This document shows positions 40,843-50,312 of a DNA stretch of 64,000 nucleotides, piece by piece. Position 1 is the first letter of the stretch. Every line of letters starts with the position of its first letter. The translations under genes were made by a program, and so were the position numbers. A model generated the notes under the pieces. It was given only the letters and a program-made list of their open reading frames with translations, was not told the DNA's origin and ran no database searches. Source of the DNA: Buchnera aphidicola (Brachycaudus tragopogonis) (GTDB lineage Bacteria > Pseudomonadota > Gammaproteobacteria > Enterobacterales > Enterobacteriaceae); NCBI RefSeq assembly GCF_964059175.1, contig NZ_OZ060418.1:248001-312000 (forward strand), in the 5' to 3' direction.

Positions 40843-41946
40843 ATGATACTAAAAAAAAATAAAAAAGTAATTGTTGCAATGTCAGGAGGTGTAGACTCAT
40901 CTGTTGCTGCATGGATTCTAAAAAAAAAATACCAAGTAGAAGGTTTATTTATGAAAAATTGGGAGGAAGATGATAAAGAAAAATATTGTAATGCTAAGAA
41001 AGATTTATGTGATGCTGAAAATGTCTGTAAAAAATTAAATATTCATCTTCATAAAATGAATTTTTCTGAAGAATATTGGGAAAAAGTTTTTAAAAATTTT
41101 TTAAATGAACATAAAAAAGGAAAAACACCTAATCCAGATATATTATGTAATAAAGAAATTAAATTTAATATCTTATTAAACTACTCTACTCAAGAATTAC
41201 AAGCAGACTATATTGCAACAGGTCATTATGCTCGTATAAAAATAATCAATGGAAAGCATTTATTATTAAAATCTACAGATCTTAAGAAAGATCAAAGTTA
41301 TTTTTTATATACTTTAAATGATATGCAACTTAAAAAAATTTTATTTCCTATTGGACACTTTAAAAAACATGAAGTAAGAACTATTGCTAAAAAAATCAAT
41401 TTAGAAGTTGCTGAAAAAAAAGATTCTACTGGAATTTGCTTTATAGGACCAAAGAAATTAAAAAATTTTCTCAGTCTTTATATTAATAAAAAAATAGGCA
41501 ATATCACTACAACTAGTGGAAAAATTATAGGACAACATGATGGTGTTTTCTATTACACTTTAGGACAAAGGAAAGGACTAGGTGTTGGTGGAATAAAAGG
41601 AACATGTAATATTCCATGGTATGTAGTTGATAAAAATATAGAAAAAAATATATTAGTTGTTGCGCAAGGTTCGTGCAATAGAGATCTTATGTCCATAGGT
41701 TTAATCGCTAAAAATATTAATTGGGTTAACGGAAAAAATAAAATAATTTTTCCACTATTTTGTCAAGTAAAAACAAGATATCGTCAAGAAGATGTGAATT
41801 GTAATATAGAATATATAAATAATGCCTATATTAGAATTTTATTTTACACCCCAGTCATTGCAGTTACACCTGGACAATCAGTGGTATTTTATCTATCAAA
41901 AATATGTATAGGTGGTGGTATTATTGAATCCAGATTACCATTATAA
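40843..41946 (+). CDS. mnmA: tRNA 2-thiouridylase MnmA
   Basis: MnmA (TrmU) thiolates U34 of tRNAs for Lys, Glu and Gln. The protein has 367 residues (E. coli 368). The ATP-binding P-loop is MSGGVDSS at 13-20, and the catalytic cysteines are C102 (NPDILCNKEIKF) and C199 (STGICFIG), both at E. coli positions. HDGVFYYTLGQRKGLGVGG is conserved. hflD follows closely, as in E. coli. Confidence 0.98.
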   Translation: MILKKNKKVIVAMSGGVDSSVAAWILKKKYQVEGLFMKNWEEDDKEKYCNAKKDLCDAENVCKKLNIHLHKMNFSEEYWEKVFKNFLNEHKKGKTPNPDILCNKEIKFNILLNYSTQELQADYIATGHYARIKIINGKHLLLKSTDLKKDQSYFLYTLNDMQLKKILFPIGHFKKHEVRTIAKKINLEVAEKKDSTGICFIGPKKLKNFLSLYINKKIGNITTTSGKIIGQHDGVFYYTLGQRKGLGVGGIKGTCNIPWYVVDKNIEKNILVVAQGSCNRDLMSIGLIAKNINWVNGKNKIIFPLFCQVKTRYRQEDVNCNIEYINNAYIRILFYTPVIAVTPGQSVVFYLSKICIGGGIIESRLPL

Positions 41947-41965
41947 TAGTTTTTTTATTAAAAAA

Positions 41966-42616
41966 GTGAGTAAGGAGATAGCTGTTATTAAAGAAATATA
42001 TTCAATTACGTTATCATTTGCAGGTATATGTCAATCAGCTTATTTAGTACAACAATTAGCTTATTCAGGAAAATGTGATCATAATGCATTTCAAATATGT
42101 TTAGAAAGTGTTTTAGAAATAAAACCAAAATCTTTAATTACAATATATGGTAATAATGAAAAAAATTTACATCTAGGGTTAAAAACATTAATATCTATAC
42201 TAAAATTTTCTAATTTTTCTTATTTATATGTTGAATTGATGAAATATATTTTGGATATGATTTTCATTGAAAATAAACTAAAAAAAAATCGCGAACATAT
42301 TGATTTAATCAAGAAAAGTTTAGAAAACATATGCAATGAATATCATCAAAATAACAATTTTAGTACCTTAATTAATAAAATAGCAAATGTATATATCCAC
42401 AAAATAAGTTCTTTAGGTTCGCAAGTTTTAGTAAAAGGAACAAAGAGTTTTCTAGAAGATATAGAAATACAAAAAAAAATTAGATGTTTATTATTTTCAG
42501 GCATTCGTTCTATAGTTTTATGGAGACAATTTGGTGGCAATCGATTAAAATTAATATTTTTTAGGTATCATATTATTCAAAAAGCAAAAAAAATATTATT
42601 TGATTTAAAAAACTAG
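41966..42616 (+). CDS. hflD: High frequency lysogenization protein HflD homologue
   Basis: HflD (YcfC) is a membrane-associated protein; in E. coli it binds the phage lambda CII protein, and its normal function is unclear. The homologous region starts at IYSITLSFAGICQSAYLVQQLAYSG (two residues split from E. coli YYDITLALAGICQ). WRQFGGNRLKLIFFR near the end matches the family. The start is uncertain: there is no ATG, GTG or TTG at the homologous position. GTG 41966 lacks a ribosome binding site, whereas AAGGAG (41972-41977) lies 9 bases before an in-frame ATT (41987). The mnmA-hflD-purB order is as in E. coli. Confidence 0.88.
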   Translation: MSKEIAVIKEIYSITLSFAGICQSAYLVQQLAYSGKCDHNAFQICLESVLEIKPKSLITIYGNNEKNLHLGLKTLISILKFSNFSYLYVELMKYILDMIFIENKLKKNREHIDLIKKSLENICNEYHQNNNFSTLINKIANVYIHKISSLGSQVLVKGTKSFLEDIEIQKKIRCLLFSGIRSIVLWRQFGGNRLKLIFFRYHIIQKAKKILFDLKN

Positions 42617-42627
42617 GATTTTAGAAT

Positions 42628-43998
42628 ATGAAATTAACTTCATTAACAGCTATTTCTCCTATTGATGGTAGATACAATAATTCCACTGTTTTTTTAAGAA
42701 ACATTTTTAGTGAATTTGGTTTTTTTAAATATCGTCTGAATATAGAAATTCAGTGGCTAAAAAAAATAATCAACATGGCTGAAGTATTAAAAATAAAGAA
42801 TATCGATGATAAAAAAATATTTTTACTAGATGATATTCTTAATAATTTCAATGAAAAAGATGCGCTGCATATTAAAAAAATAGAAAAAACAACTAATCAT
42901 GATGTAAAAGCTTTAGAATATTTTTTAAAAGAGAAAATTTCTAAATTCAACAATTTTTCATCAATTGTAGAATTTGTACATTTTGGTTGTACTTCAGAAG
43001 ATATTAATAATATAGCATATGCTTTAATGCTTAAAGATACTCGTAATACAATAATTTTACCATTGTGGAAAAAAATTATTAATGTTTTAAAAAAAATCGT
43101 TTTTCAGTATCAGAACAATCCTGTATTATCTTTAACTCATGGTCAACCAGCCACTCCGTCAACTATAGGAAAAGAAATTGCTAATTTTTATTTCCGTATG
43201 AAACGTCAATATACACGGTTGAAGAGTATAGAAATATTGGGTAAAATTAATGGAAGCACAGGAAATTATAATGCACACTTAGCCGCATATCCTGAAATCA
43301 ACTGGCATAAAATTAGTGAAGAATTTATTACATCATTAGGAATCAATTGGAACCCATATACTACTCAAATTGAACCGCATGATTATATTGCAGAGTTATT
43401 TAGTTGTATATCATTATTTAATACAATATTAATTGACTTCAATCGTGATATTTGGGGTTATATTTCTCTTAATTACTTCAAACAAAAACTAGTAGATTTT
43501 GAAATTGGTTCTTCAATAATGCCACATAAAGTGAATCCGATAGATTTTGAAAATTCTGAAGGAAATTTAGGACTATCTAATGCTTTGATGCATCATATGA
43601 TAACAAAACTACCCATTTCTCGATGGCAACGTGATTTAAGTGATTCTACGGTACTGCGTAATTTAGGTGTTGCTATTTCTTATTCCACAATTGCATATAA
43701 TTCTGTATTATTAGGTATTAATAAATTAGAAATAAATGAGATTCAATTGTTAAAAAATTTAAATAAAAATTGGTCTGTTTTATCTGAACCCATACAAACA
43801 GTCATGCGCCGTTATGGAATTAAGAATGCATATGAAAAATTAAAAGATTTAACACGAGGCAAAGAGATAAATAAAAATATTATACATGTATTTATTTCTA
43901 GTTTAGATATTCCCAATGAAGAAAAAAAACGTTTAAAAGAACTGACTCCTGCTAATTATATTGGTTATGCTAGTCAGATTATCAATGAAATTGAATAA
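42628..43998 (+). CDS. purB: Adenylosuccinate lyase
   Basis: PurB catalyses two fumarate-releasing steps of purine synthesis: SAICAR to AICAR and adenylosuccinate to AMP. The 456 residues equal the E. coli length. TSEDINNIAYAL and LTHGQPATPSTIGKE hold the His of the active site; the fumarase-family signature is GSSIMPHKVNPIDFENSEG. AICAR is also a by-product of histidine synthesis, so in reduced symbionts PurB can recycle it; that is inference. It starts 11 bases after hflD. Confidence 0.98.
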   Translation: MKLTSLTAISPIDGRYNNSTVFLRNIFSEFGFFKYRLNIEIQWLKKIINMAEVLKIKNIDDKKIFLLDDILNNFNEKDALHIKKIEKTTNHDVKALEYFLKEKISKFNNFSSIVEFVHFGCTSEDINNIAYALMLKDTRNTIILPLWKKIINVLKKIVFQYQNNPVLSLTHGQPATPSTIGKEIANFYFRMKRQYTRLKSIEILGKINGSTGNYNAHLAAYPEINWHKISEEFITSLGINWNPYTTQIEPHDYIAELFSCISLFNTILIDFNRDIWGYISLNYFKQKLVDFEIGSSIMPHKVNPIDFENSEGNLGLSNALMHHMITKLPISRWQRDLSDSTVLRNLGVAISYSTIAYNSVLLGINKLEINEIQLLKNLNKNWSVLSEPIQTVMRRYGIKNAYEKLKDLTRGKEINKNIIHVFISSLDIPNEEKKRLKELTPANYIGYASQIINEIE

Positions 43999-44041
43999 AA
44001 ATAGTTTTTTTATATAATCAATATATTAAGGAAACTTTCTT

Positions 44042-44666
44042 GTGACATTAGCAATTTTAATTATTTCACTAGTCTTATTGACTGGATGTAATAAATTTTC
44101 AAATAAAAAAATATATACAAAAAAAAATTATTTTTTAAATAAACATAGTATAGAAAATACAATTCATAATTGGAGTTATCTTATTAAAATTTCTGCAAAT
44201 CAATATAATATTGATGAAAAATTAATTAAAGCTATTATTTATACTGAGTCTTCTGGAAATCCTTATGCTAAAAGTCATTCAAATGCAATTGGATTAATGC
44301 AAATTAAACCCTCTTCTGCAGGAGCAGAAATATACCGTATGAATGGTAAAAAAGGTCAGCCTTCTATTCAATCATTATATAATCCAAAAATTAATATAAA
44401 TATAGGAACTGCTTACATTAGTTTGTTACAAAAAAAAAACTATTTGGCATACGAAATAAAGATGTAATGAGATGTGCAACTATAGTTGCATATGTTAATG
44501 GAACTAATGCACTTCTTAAAATATTTTCTAAAAATAGACATGAATCAATAAGAATCATTAACACTATGACAATGGAGTCTTTTTGTAAGTATATAAAAAA
44601 AAACATCCAGCAAAGCAAGCATCTCTTTATTTGAAAAAAGTAATGATGGTATACAATTTAATTTAA
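44042..44666 (+). pseudogene. mltE: Endo-type lytic transglycosylase MltE (EmtA), two poly(A) frameshifts
   Basis: EmtA is an outer-membrane lipoprotein that cuts peptidoglycan glycan strands. GTG 44042 gives a lipoprotein signal with LTGC (C16) and the SLT core: YTESSGNPYAKSHSNAIGLMQIKPSSAG, written here in two overlapping pieces (ESSGNPYAKS with the catalytic Glu, then SNAIGLMQIKPSSAG). The frame stops at 44465-44467, after an A10 run (44430-44439). One added A restores LFGIRNKDVMRCATIVAYVN, matching E. coli. A second break is at an A9 run (44595-44603), after which HPAKQASLYLKK resumes the family sequence to TAA 44664-44666. Two single-base gains would give a full-length protein. Confidence 0.85.
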
Positions 44667-44742
44667 ACAATTTATATTAATAATTAAAAAATCTCTAATA
44701 TCAAAGAATTATTATAAAAATAATACAATTGAGATTTCAAAA

Positions 44743-45525
44743 ATGGAACTGTTAAAGGGTAAAAAAATTTTAATAACTGGAATTTCTAGTACTAGATCTA
44801 TTGCTTTTGGTATTGCAAAATCTATGTATTATCAGAAAGCAGAATTAGGATTTGTATGTCAAAATGAAAAAATAAGAAAAAAAATTAAAAAAATAGCAGC
44901 ATCAATGAAATCTGACATTGTACTATCATGCGATGTGTCAAGTGACAAAAATATAAAAAAGTTATTTTTGAATTTAATTAAGGTATGGAAAAAATTTGAT
45001 GGATTAGTACATTCTATTGCGTATTGTCCTAAAGAGCATTTAAATGGAGATTTTATTAATAATGTTACTAGAAAAGGATTTAATATTTCTCATGAAATTA
45101 GTTCATATAGTTTTCTAGGATTAGTAAAAGAATGTAGGAATATGTTAAATAATTCTTCTTCTTTATTAACTTTATCTTATTTAGGTGCACAACGTGTAGT
45201 ACCAAATTATAATATTATGGGTTTAGCTAAAGCTTCATTAGAAGCAAGTGTGCGTTATATGGCATACACATTAGGTAGAAACAATATTCGAGTTAATGCG
45301 ATCTCATGCAATCCTATAAAAACCGTCTCATCTTTTCAAATTAAAAACTTTAATCAAATAAATAATTTTCATCGTAAATCTTCTTTGATAAAAAATTCTA
45401 TTACTACTGAAAATATAGGAAATGTAGCATCTTTTCTATTGTCTAACTTATCTACTGGTATTACTGGTTCAGTTATTTATGTTGATAATGGTTGTAATGT
45501 TAGTTATATAAATAATTTTTCATAA
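44743..45525 (+). CDS. fabI: Enoyl-ACP reductase FabI
   Basis: FabI reduces enoyl-ACP with NADH in the last step of each fatty acid elongation cycle. The protein has 260 residues (E. coli 262). The catalytic Y146, Y156 and K163 are at E. coli positions (LSYLGAQRVVPNYNIMGLAKA). Nucleotide-binding ITGISSTRSIAFGIA is at the N-terminus. Residue 93, a glycine in E. coli and a known triclosan contact, is alanine here (SIAYCP). It forms the expected partner to fabZ and acpS. rnb follows after 159 bases. Confidence 0.97.
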   Translation: MELLKGKKILITGISSTRSIAFGIAKSMYYQKAELGFVCQNEKIRKKIKKIAASMKSDIVLSCDVSSDKNIKKLFLNLIKVWKKFDGLVHSIAYCPKEHLNGDFINNVTRKGFNISHEISSYSFLGLVKECRNMLNNSSSLLTLSYLGAQRVVPNYNIMGLAKASLEASVRYMAYTLGRNNIRVNAISCNPIKTVSSFQIKNFNQINNFHRKSSLIKNSITTENIGNVASFLLSNLSTGITGSVIYVDNGCNVSYINNFS

Positions 45526-45540
45526 TATTTTATATAACAA

Positions 45541-45577
45541 TATTATTTATTATTATAAATAATAATAGTATTTTTTT
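45541..45577 (+). terminator. Possible terminator of fabI
   Basis: A 10-bp A/T stem (45541-45550 with 45555-45564, loop TATT) is followed, seven bases later, by T7 at 45571-45577. It is composed only of A-T pairs, so it is weak by energy; its position just after the fabI stop is the main support. Confidence 0.4.
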
Positions 45578-45684
45578 AATAAAACATATAAAATTTTATT
45601 TTTAAAAAATAAGTTATATATTTAAATTAATTTTAAATTTATAAGATTATTAATTTTCTACTATGACAATTAGGTTGTACTATT

Positions 45685-47622
45685 ATGTTCCAAAATAATC
45701 CATTACTTGCACAGTTAAAAAAAAATCTACATGCTCAAACACCACGAGTTGAAGGCATAGTAAAAAGCACTGAAAGAGGATTTGGATTTTTAGAAATTGA
45801 TCCACAAAAAAGTTATTTCATCCCTCCCAAAAATATGAAAAAAGTTATGCATGGAGATAAAGTCATTGCATTATTAAAAATAGAAAAAGACAGAGAAATT
45901 GTAGAACCTGAAAAGTTAATTGAACCTTTTTTAAATAGGTTTGTTGGGAAAATAGAAAAAAAAGATGACAGATTATTTATTATACCCGATTATCCTTTTT
46001 TAAAAGATCTTATAATATGTAAACCTAATAAAAATTGTACAAATATTTTTCAAAGTGGAGACTGGGCAGTAGCTAAACTAATAAAGCATAAACTTAAAGG
46101 AGACAATTTTTTTTATGCAGAGTTAATTGAAAAAATTGTACAAAAAGATCATCCATTAACACCATGGTGGGTAACTTTATCACGTCATAATCTTGATAAA
46201 AATGAACCTTTAGTAGAAAAAAAAGATCTTTTAATAAAAGAGAATTATCCTAGAAAAGATTTAACAGATTTAGATTTTATTACTATAGATAATGTAAATA
46301 CTAAAGATATTGATGACGCACTATTTATTAAAGATTTATCTAATGGTGAACTTTGTTTAACTGTAGCTATTGCTGATCCTACTGCATATATAAAACATGG
46401 TAGTAAATTAGATATTGTAGCCTCTAAAAGAGGTTTCACAAATTATTTACCAGGTTTTAACATTCCTATGTTACCTAGAATTTTATCAGAAGATATATGT
46501 TCATTAAATCCTAATGAACGTCGTCCAGTATTAGCATGTCAGATCACTATTTTAAAAGATGGTAACATTTCTAAAAAAATTCATTTCTTTTTAGCATGGA
46601 TAAAATCAAAATCAAAACTATCTTACGAAAATGTTTCAGATTGGCTTGAAAAATCTGGTACATGGAAGCCAAAAAAAAAGTCTATTGAAGAACAGATATT
46701 ACTTTTATATCGCTTATGTTTATTACGCATAAAATGGCGTGAAAAAAATGCAGTATTGTTTAAAGATAGTTTGGAATATCGATTTCATTTATCCGATGCT
46801 GGGAAAGTTATAGATGTATTTATTGAAAAACGTCGTATTGCGCATAAGATTATTGAAGAAGCAATGATTATTTCTAATATGTCTGCAGCTAGTTTTTTAT
46901 CTAGTAATATTGGTTTTGGCATATATAATGTACATACTGGGTTTGATCTTATTAATGCTGAAAATGTAGTTGCATTTTTAAAAAATTATAATTTAAATTT
47001 TACTGTACAAGAAATCACTACACTGAGAGGTTTTTGTAATCTTAGACGTGTTTTAAATATATTATCAAATAATTATATTGATAGCCGTATTCGTCGTTTT
47101 CAATCTTTTGGAGATTTTAGTATTGTACCAGGTCCTCATTTTGCATTAGGTTTTGCAGAGTACGCAACTTGGACTTCTCCTATTAGAAAATATAGTGACA
47201 TGATTAATCATCGTTTATTAAAAGCTATTATAAACAATGAAAAACCAATTAAACCTAGTGAAGATATTAAATTAAAAATAAGTGAACAAAGAAGGCGTAA
47301 TCGTATGTCTGAAAGAGATGTTTCAGATTGGTTATACACCATACTTTTACAGAAAAAACAATATAGAAACAATAAATTTAAAGCTGAAATAATTGATATT
47401 TCTAGAAGTGGTCTAAGAGCTCGATTAGTTGAAAATGGTGCTAATGTTTTTATTCCTGGAACATTCTTACATCCAATAAGAGAGCAATTAATATTTAATC
47501 AAGATATAGGGAAAGTTTTTGTAAAAGGAGTTGTACAATATCAAGTATCTGATTTAATCGAAGTGACTTTATATGATATTCGATTAGAAACAAGAAGTAT
47601 TATTGCTAAACCTGAACACTAA
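45685..47622 (+). CDS. rnb: Exoribonuclease II
   Basis: RNase II degrades single-stranded RNA 3' to 5'. The protein has 645 residues (E. coli 644). Two N-terminal cold-shock domains (RGFGFLEIDPQKSYFIPP in the first) precede the RNB catalytic core, whose metal-binding aspartates lie in ITIDNVNTKDIDDALFI near residue 200. The S1 domain is at the C-terminus (EIIDISRSGLRARLVENGA). It is complete. fabI-rnb are neighbours in E. coli too. Confidence 0.98.
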   Translation: MFQNNPLLAQLKKNLHAQTPRVEGIVKSTERGFGFLEIDPQKSYFIPPKNMKKVMHGDKVIALLKIEKDREIVEPEKLIEPFLNRFVGKIEKKDDRLFIIPDYPFLKDLIICKPNKNCTNIFQSGDWAVAKLIKHKLKGDNFFYAELIEKIVQKDHPLTPWWVTLSRHNLDKNEPLVEKKDLLIKENYPRKDLTDLDFITIDNVNTKDIDDALFIKDLSNGELCLTVAIADPTAYIKHGSKLDIVASKRGFTNYLPGFNIPMLPRILSEDICSLNPNERRPVLACQITILKDGNISKKIHFFLAWIKSKSKLSYENVSDWLEKSGTWKPKKKSIEEQILLLYRLCLLRIKWREKNAVLFKDSLEYRFHLSDAGKVIDVFIEKRRIAHKIIEEAMIISNMSAASFLSSNIGFGIYNVHTGFDLINAENVVAFLKNYNLNFTVQEITTLRGFCNLRRVLNILSNNYIDSRIRRFQSFGDFSIVPGPHFALGFAEYATWTSPIRKYSDMINHRLLKAIINNEKPIKPSEDIKLKISEQRRRNRMSERDVSDWLYTILLQKKQYRNNKFKAEIIDISRSGLRARLVENGANVFIPGTFLHPIREQLIFNQDIGKVFVKGVVQYQVSDLIEVTLYDIRLETRSIIAKPEH

Positions 47623-47751
47623 ATAGAAATGGAAATAAAAAAATAAAAATATTTTGTATGTTAATATGATAAAAAAATATATTATCCTAAATAGGATAAA
47701 AGATTTTAAATAATCAAGTTATTAAAATTCAATATAAATTGGGAGCATAGT

Positions 47752-48396
47752 ATGAATATTTCAATTTTTGATTTATCTATATATATAAAATTTTTTATAG
47801 GTTTGTGTGCTTTGGTTAATCCGATTGGTATGATTCCCATTTTTACAACTATGACAAATAATCAGTCAATTATAGAAAGAAACAAAACTAATTTAGTAGC
47901 TAATTTTTCAGCTGCTTTAATTTTAATAATATCATTATTTTTTGGTAGTAGTGTTTTAAACATTTTTGGCATCTCTATTAATTCTTTTCGTATCGCTGGT
48001 GGAATACTAATTATTAGTATAGCTTTTTCTATGATTACTGGTGAATTTATTAAAAATATTCAAAAAAATAAAGATCAAAAAAAAGAAATAATTGATAACA
48101 TTAGTGTAGTTCCTTTAGCAATGCCTTTAATTGCAGGACCGGGAGCAATTAGTTCAACTATTGTATGGAGTACTTACTATTCTACTTGGTCTAATTTATT
48201 TGGATGTAGTTTAGTAATTTTTTTATTTTCATTTGTGTGTTGGTTATGTTTTCAAGCTGCTCCATATTTTGTTCAAATATTAGGACAAACAGGTATTAAT
48301 ATTATTACTCGTATTATGGGTTTATTATTAATGTCTCTTGGAATAGAATTTATTGGAGCTGGTATAAGTGCTATTTTTCCTGGATTATTAAATTAA
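47752..48396 (+). CDS. ychE: MarC/YhcE-type inner membrane protein YchE
   Basis: A six-helix membrane protein of the MarC family with no established transport substrate. The protein has 214 residues (E. coli YchE 215). YIKFFIGLCALVNPIGMIPIF at the start and NIITRIMGLLLMSLGIEFI near the end are close to YchE, as are the central VVPLAMPLIAGPGAISST and C-terminal FPGLLN. Membrane segments lie at about 9-31, 45-65, 72-92, 116-136, 147-170 and 187-208. GGGAGC precedes ATG. Note: the family is often misannotated as antibiotic resistance. Confidence 0.93.
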   Translation: MNISIFDLSIYIKFFIGLCALVNPIGMIPIFTTMTNNQSIIERNKTNLVANFSAALILIISLFFGSSVLNIFGISINSFRIAGGILIISIAFSMITGEFIKNIQKNKDQKKEIIDNISVVPLAMPLIAGPGAISSTIVWSTYYSTWSNLFGCSLVIFLFSFVCWLCFQAAPYFVQILGQTGINIITRIMGLLLMSLGIEFIGAGISAIFPGLLN

Positions 48397-48433
48397 CTTT
48401 TTTAACTCGTATTAAATAACTATTTATTGGATA

Positions 48434-49090
48434 GTGCTTTTGAAAAACAAAATTATTTTTTTTCGTTTGTTAGGTTTAGAAAACTGGTTAACAACTTTTA
48501 ATAAAATGAATAATTTTACAATATTACGTAATGTAGATACATTTGATGAAATTTGGTTTGTTGAGCATTATCCAATTTTTACTCAAGGACAAATGAAAAA
48601 AAAAGAAAATATAAATTTTATTCATAATATCCCAATAGTAAATTCTGATAGAGGTGGTCAAATTACGTATCATGGTCCTGGACAACAAATATTATATTTT
48701 TTAATTAATTTAAAACGTCGTAAAATTAATATTCGTCAATTAATAGATATAATGGAAAAAACAGTCATAGAAACTTTAAAAAATTTTTCTATTAAAGGAC
48801 ATGTTCGAAAAAAATTACCAGGTGTTTATGTTAATAAAAAAAAAATATGTTCTTTAGGATTAAGAATCAAAAAAGGATCTACTTTACATGGTTTAGCGCT
48901 TAATGTAAACATGGATTTAACACCATTTAATTATATTAATCCTTGTGGAGATATTAATATAAAAATGACACAAATAAAATGTTTTCATCCAAATATTCAA
49001 TTAAAAGATATACGTATTGTTTTAATTGAAAAATTATCTAAAATTTTAGACGTAGTCATGATTAATGGTGAGTATTATCAAAATAATTAA
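48434..49090 (+). CDS. lipB: Octanoyl-[acyl-carrier-protein]:protein N-octanoyltransferase LipB
   Basis: LipB moves octanoate from ACP to the lipoyl domains of 2-oxoacid dehydrogenases. The protein has 218 residues. VEHYPIFTQGQ, the signature SDRGGQITYHGPGQQILYFL, and KKKICSLGLRI with the catalytic Lys are present; the acyl-carrying Cys is in INPCGDI. The start is GTG 48434 or more likely TTG 48440, since TTGGAT is 8 bases before the latter. It is paired with lipA 130 bases downstream. An A10 run (48836-48845) next to the catalytic Lys is in frame. Confidence 0.95.
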   Translation: MLLKNKIIFFRLLGLENWLTTFNKMNNFTILRNVDTFDEIWFVEHYPIFTQGQMKKKENINFIHNIPIVNSDRGGQITYHGPGQQILYFLINLKRRKINIRQLIDIMEKTVIETLKNFSIKGHVRKKLPGVYVNKKKICSLGLRIKKGSTLHGLALNVNMDLTPFNYINPCGDINIKMTQIKCFHPNIQLKDIRIVLIEKLSKILDVVMINGEYYQNN

Positions 49091-49220
49091 ACATATACTT
49101 TTTAATAAGGTATAAAATTCATATGAAATATAAAATTTTTTTGAGCAACTTTTTTTAGTTTTATTGTTAATTTAATATATAGTATATATTTTAATATTTG
49201 TAATTGAGATAATAAATTTC

Positions 49221-50174
49221 ATGAATAAACCTAAAAATGTTTTTATGGGAAAAAAAACATCAAAAAAATTAAATATAATTCCCACTAAAAAAATTGTTCA
49301 ATATGAAAAAAAAATGAAAAAACCTGATTGGATAAAAATCAAAATTCCTATTAACACATCTCGTATAAATCAAATAAAAAATGCTTTACGTAAAAATAAT
49401 TTACATTCTGTTTGTGAAGAAGCTCATTGTCCTAATTTATCAGAATGTTTTAATAATGGAACTGCAACGTTCATGATTCTTGGATCAATATGTACACGAA
49501 ATTGTCCTTTTTGCGCAGTATCTCATGGCAAACCTAATCCTGTAAATATAGAAGAACCTGAAAAATTATCTAGTACGATATTTGATATGGGAATTGACTA
49601 TGTAGTTATCACATCAGTTGTACGTGATGATTTATATGATGGTGGCGCTCAGCATTTTGTTAATTGCATGAAATCTATCCGCAATAGAAATAAAGTAAAA
49701 ATTGAAATATTGGTTCCTGATTTTCGAGGGAAAATAGAATTAGTTTTAACAATATTTAATACTGAATTACCTGATGTTTTTAATCATAATATAGAAAACA
49801 TTCCTAGAATGTATAAAAAAATTCGACCTGGAGCTAATTATCAAAGATCATTATTCTTGTTAGAATCATTTAAAAAGAAATATTTTCATATTCCTACAAA
49901 ATCAGGTTTGATGCTAGGGCTAGGGGAAAAAGATTCAGAAATTATTCAAGTAATGAAAGATTTATATTCTAGCGGAGTTACATTATTGACAATAGGACAA
50001 TATCTTCAACCTAGCATTCATCATCTCCCAGTACATCGTTATATATCACCCTTAGAATTTGATGACATTCAAAAAGAAGCCTTATCTATTGGTTTTACTA
50101 ATGCTTTTTGCGGTCCTTTTGTACGTTCATCATATCATGCTAGTTTTCAATCGTGTTTACCTATTAAGAAATAA
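49221..50174 (+). CDS. lipA: Lipoyl synthase
   Basis: LipA is a radical-SAM enzyme that inserts two sulfurs into the octanoyl group placed by LipB. The protein has 317 residues (E. coli 321). The auxiliary cluster ligands are [12 protein letters not shown], the radical-SAM cluster is CTRNCPFC, and the C-terminal RSSYHA supplies the Ser ligand of the auxiliary cluster. GLMLGLGE and [14 protein letters not shown] are conserved. A polar, lysine-rich N-terminal extension (about 1-30) is normal for enterobacterial LipA. Confidence 0.98.
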   Translation: MNKPKNVFMGKKTSKKLNIIPTKKIVQYEKKMKKPDWIKIKIPINTSRINQIKNALRKNNLHSVCEEAHCPNLSECFNNGTATFMILGSICTRNCPFCAVSHGKPNPVNIEEPEKLSSTIFDMGIDYVVITSVVRDDLYDGGAQHFVNCMKSIRNRNKVKIEILVPDFRGKIELVLTIFNTELPDVFNHNIENIPRMYKKIRPGANYQRSLFLLESFKKKYFHIPTKSGLMLGLGEKDSEIIQVMKDLYSSGVTLLTIGQYLQPSIHHLPVHRYISPLEFDDIQKEALSIGFTNAFCGPFVRSSYHASFQSCLPIKK

Positions 50175-50312
50175 TATTTGATAATTTTTTTAAAAATTTA
50201 CTTTTGATAAATATTTTTACATATCATGCCATGAACATATTTTACATCAAAAAAATGTATAGAAAACAATATTTTTTATTGATGTATGTTGTTTTATACT
50301 AGAGGTTACATA

